Source of the DNA: an uncultured Lachnospiraceae bacterium
Lineage (GTDB): Bacteria; Bacillota; Clostridia; Lachnospirales; Lachnospiraceae
Direction: 5' to 3'
Length of the DNA: 6,723 bases
NCBI GenBank assembly: GCA_947651335.1
Contig: CANSYV010000080.1
Location: 1-6,723, forward strand
Positions 1 through 5,435 of this stretch are shown one piece after another. The notes under the pieces were generated by a model. That model ran no database searches. It saw nothing but the letters and a program-made list of their open reading frames with translations, and was not told where the DNA came from. Both the position numbers and the translations under genes were made by a program. Position 1 is the first letter of the stretch; each line of letters opens with the position of its first letter.

Positions 1-112
1 CAATATTTCTTTTGTTATTTACCATCTCCCCTGTCGGAGTGCTTTCACTGCATCCTGACAGACTGCATAAAACCAGGCCGGCCGTCAATACTATCATTAT
101 CTTTTTTTTCAT
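1..112 (-). CDS. Lipoprotein, N-terminal part only (runs off left edge)
   Basis: A minus-strand frame starts at ATG 112-110 and stays open to the window edge, giving 37 visible residues. The start is a textbook lipoprotein signal: Met followed by three Lys, a hydrophobic core (IMIVLTAGLVL), then the lipobox LSGC with the acceptor cysteine at residue 21. After it come small polar residues (SESTPTGE). The product should therefore be exported, diacylated and anchored to the outer face of the membrane. It begins 6 bases after the stop of the 63-residue gene, so the two are probably co-transcribed and may be translationally coupled; the ribosome site is weak. The mature domain is outside the window, so function cannot be assigned. 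Confidence 0.7.
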   Translation of the reverse strand, partial: MKKKIMIVLTAGLVLCSLSGCSESTPTGEMVNNKRNI

Positions 113-118
113 TCTTTG

Positions 119-310
119 TTATTCTTTTATTCGGTCAATATCCGTGAGATTGACGCCTGCTGTATTCAATATTGCTTTTAATGAAAGATATTCATCTTTC
201 AATTCCGCATATGTTTCTACTGCGTTTTCCTTTTTAGCCAGCAACATATACTTTTGAATTTTTTTAAAGTCATCAATGGCCGCTTTTATTATTTCAAGAC
301 CTGTGGGCAT
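119..310 (-). CDS. Small helical protein of unknown function (63 aa)
   Basis: The 63-residue product has no family I can name. The start is well supported: AGGTGA lies 4 bases upstream of ATG 310-308. The protein is charged and almost entirely helix-forming up to about residue 48, with Lys/Glu-rich amphipathic stretches (residues 8-28 and 35-47), then a short GVNLTDIDRIKE tail. There is no signal peptide or membrane segment, so it should be cytoplasmic. It lies 56 bases after the Uma2 remnant and 6 bases before a lipoprotein gene, all on the minus strand, which suggests one transcription unit. It may be an adaptor or small regulatory protein, but that is a guess. Base composition is A+T-rich like its neighbours and unlike the sugar operon. 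Confidence 0.6.
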   Translation of the reverse strand: MPTGLEIIKAAIDDFKKIQKYMLLAKKENAVETYAELKDEYLSLKAILNTAGVNLTDIDRIKE

Positions 311-366
311 ACAATCACCTGCTTTCTAACTGCCTTTAGATAACAAACATTCTACTTTTTAAATAT

Positions 367-757
367 TTACATTGTAGCAAATGACCTTTTGTCTGTAAAG
401 TCTATTTCTCTAAAATCAATCACCAAATCATCATAAATATTCACTTTAATCTCATCCTGAAAAGTATATGCTTCAACTTCAAGATGATTCTGCTCAAAGA
501 AATATACAAAAATATTCTGTTTCATCGGATTTACAATCCAATACTCACGCACTCCGGCCTCTGCATACAGATGGAGCTTCCTTACATAATCATGACTGGA
601 GGTGCTTGGAGATGTAATCTCTATAATCCAGTCTGGAGCACCGGTACAGCCACGGTCTGTGAATTTATCAGGGTCGCAGATCACACTGATATCAGGCTCC
701 ACAACCGTTTTGTCATCATCAAAAAGTTTCACTGCAAATGGGGCGGGATAGACAAGA
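367..757 (-). pseudogene. Uma2-family (DUF820) PD-(D/E)XK nuclease-like protein, 5'-truncated remnant
   Basis: The frame matches the C-terminal two-thirds of Uma2-family proteins, a PD-(D/E)XK-fold group annotated as endonucleases whose biological role is poorly known. Recognisable in order are VYPAPFAVKL, the acidic motif VEPDISV, GAPDWIIEITSPS with the catalytic-type Glu, the helix HDYVRKLHLYAEAGVREYWIV, and the C-terminal strand region. Full-length members run to about 185-190 residues and begin with a segment containing a YELIDG-like motif; that segment is missing here. The frame remains open to a TTG at 798-796, but its first 13 residues (Arg/Lys-rich) are the AraC gene read out of frame. 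That TTG has no properly spaced ribosome site. Homology starts within a few bases of the AraC stop codon. I read it as a deletion or rearrangement product, probably not functional as a nuclease. Confidence 0.75.
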
Positions 758-1609
758 TTACGCCGCTTCCGCTCGAAACGCTTTCGGCGACAGGCCAACC
801 TTGGTGGTAAACACAGATGAAAACGTAGAGGCGTTCAGATATCCCACCTGCTGGGCCACATTTTTTATGGGAATGTTTGTTGCTTTCAGCAGATATTTCG
901 CCTTGTCTATACGCGCCATGAGCAAATATTCATAAGGTGAATATCCGCTGGCTTTCTTAAAGAGACGGCAGAAATGATACTGGCTCATGTTCACCGCATC
1001 TGCAATGTCCCTCAGCGAGATTGCCTTTCCAATATTTTCCTCGATAAACTGCCGCGCAGATTCATATGTAAGATCCAGAGGCTGCTCCCCTCTGCCTGCT
1101 GCCGCGCCATCCATCAGATTCATGAGCATATCGTAAATCTGCCTGGACTTTTCCGCCTCGCTCAGCAGCCTTTCCGGATGATACCCTGCAAGCAGCTGCT
1201 TAAACATATATTGGAATTCCCGTGCATTTTTATGCTTGAACACAAAACCATCGTGCAGCTTTAGGATATACTCATAAATCTTTGCCATATTACATCCGTC
1301 CAAATGCATCCACAGAAACTCCGTTTTTTCGTCTGTACTCCATTCTTCCAGACGCGCGCAGTCAACAAAGCCTATCCTGCCTTTTTCTGCCGCCATGGTG
1401 CGTCCCTCATAGGTGACAGAAACTGTACCATCTAACACATAAAATAACAAATAATTATCACGATTCTCATCTACAATCCGGCAGCTTTCCTCTGTGCGAA
1501 ACTGTCCGCATGCAGAAGCATAATATAACGCTTCCTGGGCCAGCATGGATGGCACTTCTATAAAAATTCTCGATCCATAAAGATTCCTGAGGGATGTATC
1601 GTAACACAC
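758..1609 (-). CDS. AraC-family transcriptional regulator (283 aa)
   Basis: This is a cytoplasmic regulator with an N-terminal cupin-like ligand-binding domain (about residues 21-110; LLFYVLDGTVSVTYEGR, then FLWMHLDG) and a C-terminal AraC/XylS DNA-binding domain (about 185-279). Both helix-turn-helix units are visible: ISLRDIADAVNMSQYHFCRLFKK and IPIKNVAQQVGY onward, ending in the family signature GLSPKAFR. I chose GTG 1609-1607 because AGGTGA (1620-1615) sits 5 bases upstream. This start also makes the N-terminus the same length as that of the divergent paralogue. The frame stays open to TTG 1651, which has no ribosome site. The gene is divergent from a second AraC gene and points the same way as the sugar importer, so it probably senses the sugar or a derivative and acts on the importer promoter. 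The stop codon abuts the Uma2 remnant and no terminator follows. Confidence 0.9.
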   Translation of the reverse strand: MCYDTSLRNLYGSRIFIEVPSMLAQEALYYASACGQFRTEESCRIVDENRDNYLLFYVLDGTVSVTYEGRTMAAEKGRIGFVDCARLEEWSTDEKTEFLWMHLDGCNMAKIYEYILKLHDGFVFKHKNAREFQYMFKQLLAGYHPERLLSEAEKSRQIYDMLMNLMDGAAAGRGEQPLDLTYESARQFIEENIGKAISLRDIADAVNMSQYHFCRLFKKASGYSPYEYLLMARIDKAKYLLKATNIPIKNVAQQVGYLNASTFSSVFTTKVGLSPKAFRAEAA

Positions 1610-1614
1610 AAGTC

Positions 1615-1625
1615 TCACCTCTCCT
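1615..1625 (-). promoter_or_regulatory. Ribosome binding site that decides the AraC start
   Basis: On the minus strand the stretch reads AGGAGAGGTGA, followed by GACTT and then GTG at 1609. AGGTGA pairs fully with the 16S anti-Shine-Dalgarno tail at a normal 5-base spacing. This site lies inside the longer frame that opens at TTG 1651, so that upstream start is unlikely. Another in-frame GTG (1618-1616) overlaps the site itself and can be excluded. Confidence 0.7.
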
Positions 1626-1646
1626 ATATTTTTGTACTTATCATAA

Positions 1647-1700
1647 TGCAATTATACTAATTCTTTTTCTTAATTCCCCTAATTGATAGTGCAATTATAC
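1647..1700. repeat. 11-bp direct repeat TGCAATTATAC, two copies 43 bp apart
   Basis: Identical copies lie at 1647-1657 and 1690-1700. Read on the minus strand each is GTATAATTGCA and so contains a perfect -10 hexamer, TATAAT. The upstream copy has a fitting -35 and is the likely promoter of the minus-strand AraC gene; the downstream copy has no recognisable -35. The start-to-start distance of 43 bp is about four helical turns, so both copies face the same side of the DNA. They could be tandem regulator half-sites or a duplicated promoter element. Confidence 0.5.
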
Positions 1701-1722
1701 CATTCAAAAAAAGGCATGTCAT
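1694..1722 (-). promoter_or_regulatory. Sigma-A-type promoter of the minus-strand AraC gene
   Basis: On the minus strand ATGACA (1722-1717, five of six matches to TTGACA) is followed by a 17-base spacer and a perfect TATAAT (1699-1694). Transcription would start near 1687, giving a leader of about 78 bases before the GTG at 1609. The region contains the upstream copy of the 11-bp repeat. Confidence 0.6.
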
Positions 1723-1770
1723 TTCATACAATATGCATATCCTATACAAAAATTACTTTTATAAGAGTAT

Positions 1771-1791
1771 AGCTGTCTGCCATGGACAGCT
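1771..1791. promoter_or_regulatory. Inverted repeat, possible operator between the two AraC genes
   Basis: AGCTGTC (1771-1777) and GACAGCT (1785-1791) are perfect 7-bp arms around TGCCATG. The centre lies about 65 bases upstream of the likely transcription start of the plus-strand AraC gene and about 94 upstream of that of the minus-strand gene, a good position for a shared regulator site. There is no T-run, so it is not a terminator. Confidence 0.4.
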
Positions 1792-1810
1792 GGCGGATTT
1801 TGCAAAAGCA

Positions 1811-1839
1811 TTGATAAAGTCAGGCAGATACTTTATAAT
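1811..1839 (+). promoter_or_regulatory. Sigma-A-type promoter of the plus-strand AraC gene
   Basis: TTGATA (1811-1816), a 17-base spacer and a perfect TATAAT (1834-1839) make the best consensus promoter in the window. Transcription should start near 1846. The ribosome site AAGGGGGG (1850-1857) follows almost at once and ATG is at 1864, so the leader is only about 18 bases. Confidence 0.75.
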
Positions 1840-1863
1840 GAGTGGAATAAAGGGGGGCTGTTT

Positions 1864-2691
1864 ATGAAAATTATGGATGCCGGCGTCATTGGCGAATCTT
1901 TTATGGACTTTACCATTCCCTCTAATTTCGCCAAACGCGCCTTGTATTATATTCCGCAATACGGACATTTTTACTGTAATGAGAATTATTGTATTTCCCG
2001 CAATTCCCTGGAATGGCTTCTCTTCTTCTATATCTGTGAGGGAACCCTCCACCTGGAAAGCCACAAAAACCGCTATACGGCAGGGCCGGACAGCATTGCC
2101 CTTCTGGACTGCCGGACGCCTCACCGCTATTACTGCCAGGACAGTGTTGATTTCATGTGGTTTCATTTCTGTGGAAACCACTCAGGAGCTTATGCGGACT
2201 ACCTCTTTGAACAGCACGGAGTAGTATTTCCCCCAGGGCACGGAGAGACCAGCCGGTTCCAGCATATTTTTTCCAGTGTACAGTCTGTGTCCTTCAGCGA
2301 ACACCTGGTATCTGCGGACATTCACGCTCTCCTGAGCAGTCTGGCTGTATCCCGGCAGCATCATCAGGCCCATCACCAGCCGCTCTCACCTGCCATTGAT
2401 TATATCCGGACACATTTTGACCAGCCGGTGTCCCTGGAGGATCTGGCTGATCAGTGCAGTATGAGCACCTCTCATCTAATCCGCAGTTTCCAGCGGTATC
2501 TCAACTGCACACCCCACGAATACCTGCTTGCTTTCCGCCTGAAGCAGTCCAAACAGCTGCTTTTGTCCACCTCCATGAGCATTGAGCAGATTGCCGAACA
2601 GTGCGGTTTCAACAGCGCCTCACATTTTGCCCGGGCGTTCCGGAAAAATAATGGGGCAAGCCCCTCCGCGTTCCGGCAGGTGCATTTTTAG
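1864..2691 (+). CDS. AraC-family transcriptional regulator (275 aa), paralogue of the divergent gene
   Basis: The N-terminal half (about residues 15-115) is an AraC-type cupin sensor domain, with WLLFFYICEGTLHLE, SIALLDCRTPHRYY and FMWFHFCG. A His/Gln-rich linker follows (about 164-173). The C-terminal DNA-binding domain (about 176-271) has two helix-turn-helix units, VSLEDLADQCSMSTSHLIRSF and MSIEQIAEQCGFNSASHFARAF, ending in GASPSAFR. The length is normal for the family. The start is fixed by AAGGGGGG 6 bases upstream of ATG. It aligns along its whole length with the divergent AraC protein (for example IPSNFAKRALYY against VPSMLAQEALYY, and LLDCR against FVDCA), so the pair probably arose by duplication. 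It converges on the sugar importer operon and is a candidate regulator of it; the ligand is unknown. Confidence 0.93.
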   Translation: MKIMDAGVIGESFMDFTIPSNFAKRALYYIPQYGHFYCNENYCISRNSLEWLLFFYICEGTLHLESHKNRYTAGPDSIALLDCRTPHRYYCQDSVDFMWFHFCGNHSGAYADYLFEQHGVVFPPGHGETSRFQHIFSSVQSVSFSEHLVSADIHALLSSLAVSRQHHQAHHQPLSPAIDYIRTHFDQPVSLEDLADQCSMSTSHLIRSFQRYLNCTPHEYLLAFRLKQSKQLLLSTSMSIEQIAEQCGFNSASHFARAFRKNNGASPSAFRQVHF

Positions 2692-2697
2692 GCACTC

Positions 2698-2740
2698 ATA
2701 AAAACACCCCTGACACCTGAGATGCCAAGGGTATTTTTAT
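2698..2740. terminator. Bidirectional rho-independent terminator between AraC gene and importer operon
   Basis: ATAAAAACACCC (2698-2709) and GGGTATTTTTAT (2729-2740) form 12-base arms around a 19-base loop. In minus-strand RNA all 12 positions pair, one as a G-U wobble; in plus-strand RNA the same position is a C-A mismatch. Both directions end in a U-rich arm. It lies 6 bases after the AraC stop and 15 bases after the permease stop, so it can end both convergent transcripts, and should work better for the importer operon. Confidence 0.75.
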
Positions 2741-2755
2741 ATGATGATTGAATTT

Positions 2756-3742
2756 TTAAGCCTGTGCAGCCGCCTCTTTCCTGCGTGCTTTCTGCGCCAT
2801 AGTCTCCCGGACTACGTCTAAGAGAACCGCTCCGATGATTACCAGACCCAGAACCATGTTCTGAACAGAGGAATCAATGGACAGCAGAGCGAATCCATTA
2901 CGCAGGGTGGCGATAATCAGTGCACCCAGCATGGTTCCCAGCATAGTTCCTTTACCACCCATGAATGACGCGCCGCCGATAACACAGGCTGCAATGGCGT
3001 CTGTATCATACGGCTGAATGGCGTTGGCGCCGTTACAGATTCCGGAACGGCCGATGGATACGATTCCTGCCAGTGCCGCCATGAAGCCGGACACAACATA
3101 GCAGAATGTGAGTACATTTGCCGAATTGATACCGGACAGCCGGGTGGCTTCCGGGTTGCCCCCTGCGCAGTAAATGGAACGTCCCAGAGCCGTGCGGGTG
3201 AGCAGAACATGCATAATGATATAGATTACCACCACAACGATAAAGCTCACCGGTACTCCGGCAACTGTGGCCACGCCCAGTGCGGTGACGCCGTCCGGGA
3301 ATCCGGAGATCATCTGGGAGCCGGTAACCAGAAGGCCTGCGCCCCAAAGGAAGTTCTTCATACCCAGTGTGGATACAAAGGGATGAGGCAGGTGCAGGCG
3401 GGTGAGAAGCAGGCCGTTGATCAGCCCGATTGCCGCGCCGGCGATTAAAGCAACGATAATCAATACGAATGAATTTTTCATCCCGCCATTTACCAGCATA
3501 CCCACAATACATGCGCAGAATGTGGCATTGGCACCCACAGACAGGTCAATACCCGCTGTGATCAGACATAACAGCATACCGATGGACGTTAATGCTGTAA
3601 ATGTAGTCTGTTTTAAAATAGACATCAGGTTATTATAGGTCAGGAAATTCCTGCTGGCAATGGTCAAGATTACACATAAAATAACCAATGCACCCAGAGT
3701 TCCCAGAAAGGAATTGCCGCTGCCTTTTCTTCTCTTACTCAT
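2756..3742 (-). CDS. CUT2-family sugar ABC transporter permease (RbsC-like)
   Basis: This is the inner-membrane channel subunit of a ribose/allose/galactose-type importer, expected to act as a homodimer on the two-domain ATPase. The 328 residues are normal for the family. A basic cytoplasmic N-terminus (SKRRKG) precedes about eight to ten hydrophobic segments. Family landmarks are ITAGIDLSVG (61-70), FVSTLGMKNF (122-131), the cytoplasmic ATPase-contact loop GRSIYCAGGNPEATRLSGIN (187-206) and AIAACVIGGASFMGGKGTM (249-267), with a Lys/Arg-rich C-terminal tail. ATG 3742-3740 overlaps the ATPase gene's end by 8 bases (ATGAGTAA), and GGGGAGG lies 8 bases upstream, so translation is probably coupled. 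It is the last gene of the operon. Substrate is not determinable from the permease. Confidence 0.95.
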   Translation of the reverse strand: MSKRRKGSGNSFLGTLGALVILCVILTIASRNFLTYNNLMSILKQTTFTALTSIGMLLCLITAGIDLSVGANATFCACIVGMLVNGGMKNSFVLIIVALIAGAAIGLINGLLLTRLHLPHPFVSTLGMKNFLWGAGLLVTGSQMISGFPDGVTALGVATVAGVPVSFIVVVVIYIIMHVLLTRTALGRSIYCAGGNPEATRLSGINSANVLTFCYVVSGFMAALAGIVSIGRSGICNGANAIQPYDTDAIAACVIGGASFMGGKGTMLGTMLGALIIATLRNGFALLSIDSSVQNMVLGLVIIGAVLLDVVRETMAQKARRKEAAAQA

Positions 3743-5240
3743 CTAAAGTACCTCCCCACGCCGCTTTCATTAAACTTTCCTGATTAAAATGCTTGCTGTC
3801 ACGTTCCACATCTGCCATGATTCTGCCGCCCCGCATAACGATTACCCGGTCTGACATTCCCAGAATCTCCGGCATTTCCGATGAAACCATGATCACACAT
3901 TTTCCTCTTTTGACCAGACGGTTCATCACATTGTAAACCTCAATTTTGGCACCCACGTCAATTCCTCTGGTGGGCTCGTCAAAGATATAGATATCCGCGT
4001 CTGTATTAATCCACTTTCCGATTACCACTTTCTGCTGGTTACCGCCGGAAAGCTGTCCTGTGATCTCATCCAGAATGGGCGTCTTGATCTGAAGCCCTTT
4101 GATACTCTCCCATCCCTTTTCCTCGATTAATTTCTCATCCAGGAACAGCCCCTTTGTAAAACCCTGGAGATTGGCCAGAATCAGGTTATTGGGAATGGAC
4201 TGCTCCAGCACAAGGCCCTGTCCCTTCCTGTCTTCGGTCAGGAACGCGATCCCCGATTTGATGGCATCCCGCGGACTTTTAATCTGGACTTCTTTTCCGT
4301 GTACGTAAATCTTACCCCCGTCAATGGGGTCAGCTCCGAATATGGCCCGCATGGTCTCTGTGCGCCCTGCGCCTACCAGTCCGGCAAATCCCAGAATCTG
4401 GCCGTTATACGCCTCGAAGTTTACGTCGAACAGCACGCCCCCTTCTTCCAGTCCCTCAACTTTCAGGGCTGCGTCGCCCTTTGCGCCGAATTCCTTGGGG
4501 AACAGATTGTCCAGGGTCCGGCCAACCATGGCGGAAATCAGAGAATCGTTTGTCCAGCCGTCAATGTCCCTGGTCTCTATGTATTTTCCGTCCCGGATGA
4601 CTGTCACCCGGTCACACAGCTCAAACAATTCCTCCAGCTTATGGGATACAAATACAATCCCAATGCCCCGGTCCCGCAGTTCCCGGCAGGTTTTCATCAG
4701 CTGGGCCACCTCCCCTTCTCCCAGGGAAGACGTGGGCTCATCCATGATGATCATTTTTGCGTCAATCAAGACGGCTTTCGCGATCTCAATCATCTGCTGT
4801 ACACCCATTCCAAAGGTTCCTGCCGGTTTTTCCGGCTCCACTTCCTGTCCCAGAGACGCCATGACTTCCTTTGCCTTCTTATGCATGGTCTTATAATCCA
4901 GCAGGCCGCTTTTTCCTTTGATCCATTTGTTGATAAAAATATTATCGGTAATACTCAGCAGACTCTCTATATTTAATTCCTGATACACACATGCAATGCC
5001 TGCCGCAGCAGAGTCATTGGGGTTACGGAAGATTTTTTTCTCACCGTTTACATAAATTTCGCCTTTATCCGGCTGATGGACACCGGTCAGCACTTTGATC
5101 AAAGTAGATTTGCCGGCGCCGTTTTCACCGATCAGGCCATGAATTTCCCCTGGCTTGACGGCAAGCTGCATCTCATCCAGAGCTACAACGCCTGGAAAAG
5201 TTTTTGTGGCATTTCGCAGTTCTACTACATATTCACTCAT
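3735..5240 (-). CDS. Sugar ABC transporter ATPase, two nucleotide-binding domains (RbsA/AlsA-like)
   Basis: The 501-residue protein holds two fused ATPase domains, as in RbsA, MglA and XylG, and powers import by the adjacent permease from the cytoplasmic side. Domain 1: Walker A GENGAGKST (38-46), Q-loop VYQELN (86-90), Walker B IIMDEPT (164-170), switch His200 in FVSHK. Its signature is unusual, FGMGVQQ in place of LSxGQQQ. Domain 2: Walker A variant GLVGAGRTE with Arg293 replacing Lys (usual in this family), EDRKGQGL (336-343), signature LSGGNQQK (397-404), Walker B IFDEPTRG (419-426), and VSSEMPE with Ser in place of the switch His. The defects all fall in one of the two composite ATP sites. 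ATG 5240-5238 gives the normal N-terminus, but no strong ribosome site is close. It lies between the binding-protein and permease genes. Confidence 0.95.
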   Translation of the reverse strand: MSEYVVELRNATKTFPGVVALDEMQLAVKPGEIHGLIGENGAGKSTLIKVLTGVHQPDKGEIYVNGEKKIFRNPNDSAAAGIACVYQELNIESLLSITDNIFINKWIKGKSGLLDYKTMHKKAKEVMASLGQEVEPEKPAGTFGMGVQQMIEIAKAVLIDAKMIIMDEPTSSLGEGEVAQLMKTCRELRDRGIGIVFVSHKLEELFELCDRVTVIRDGKYIETRDIDGWTNDSLISAMVGRTLDNLFPKEFGAKGDAALKVEGLEEGGVLFDVNFEAYNGQILGFAGLVGAGRTETMRAIFGADPIDGGKIYVHGKEVQIKSPRDAIKSGIAFLTEDRKGQGLVLEQSIPNNLILANLQGFTKGLFLDEKLIEEKGWESIKGLQIKTPILDEITGQLSGGNQQKVVIGKWINTDADIYIFDEPTRGIDVGAKIEVYNVMNRLVKRGKCVIMVSSEMPEILGMSDRVIVMRGGRIMADVERDSKHFNQESLMKAAWGGTLDE

Positions 5241-5275
5241 GAATAATCCGCTCTTTCTCCGGGGTCAAAACTTCT

Positions 5276-5327
5276 GATAAGCCCATATTGTCGTCCCCGG
5301 CACAAAATATGGAAAAGTGCGCTTATC
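5276..5327 (-). promoter_or_regulatory. Compound stem-loop in the ATPase leader
   Basis: Nested inverted repeats lie upstream of the ATPase start: outer arms GATAAGC (5276-5282) and GCTTATC (5321-5327), inner arms CCATATT (5283-5289) and AATATGG (5306-5312). The inner and outer helices are continuous on one side and separated by an 8-base bulge on the other, around a 16-base loop. No clear U-run follows. It may slow read-through, protect mRNA ends or modulate the weak ATPase ribosome site. I see no convincing promoter in this gap. Confidence 0.4.
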
Positions 5328-5372
5328 ATTTTTCTGTCCGTATGATGTATGAGTTATTTTTCTGCAGTTCTC

Positions 5373-5397
5373 TACCAGCCTTTTGGAAAGGCTGGTA
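5373..5397 (-). promoter_or_regulatory. Strong intercistronic hairpin after the binding-protein gene
   Basis: TACCAGCCTTT (5373-5383) and AAAGGCTGGTA (5387-5397) are perfect 11-bp arms around a 3-base loop, 38 bases past the binding-protein stop. On the minus (transcribed) strand the hairpin is followed by GAGAACTGCAG, not a U-run, so full termination is unlikely. A hairpin here in binding-protein-dependent transporters commonly stabilises the upstream message so that more binding protein than ATPase is made; that role is inferred. Confidence 0.6.
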
Positions 5398-5435
5398 AGA
5401 ACCGGTTGTCTCAGTTTTGTATCTTCATGAATACA

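Noticed and set aside
1610..1651. 14-residue N-terminal extension of the minus-strand AraC protein from TTG 1651
   Set aside because: No ribosome site precedes TTG, the extension contains the strong AGGAGAGGTGA site itself, and the paralogue starts at the equivalent of GTG 1609.
1759..2181. 140-codon minus-strand open frame over the plus-strand AraC start
   Set aside because: It is antisense to a conserved AraC sensor domain and overlaps that gene's promoter and ribosome site; no family resemblance.
4299..4976. Long open frame on the plus strand, antisense to the ATPase gene
   Set aside because: It lies wholly inside a clearly conserved ATPase gene, has no recognisable domain, and its length is explained by codon bias of the gene on the other strand.
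5373..5397. Hairpin after the binding-protein gene as a rho-independent terminator
   Set aside because: The stem is perfect, but neither strand has a U-run after it, and the ATPase and permease genes that depend on read-through lie downstream.
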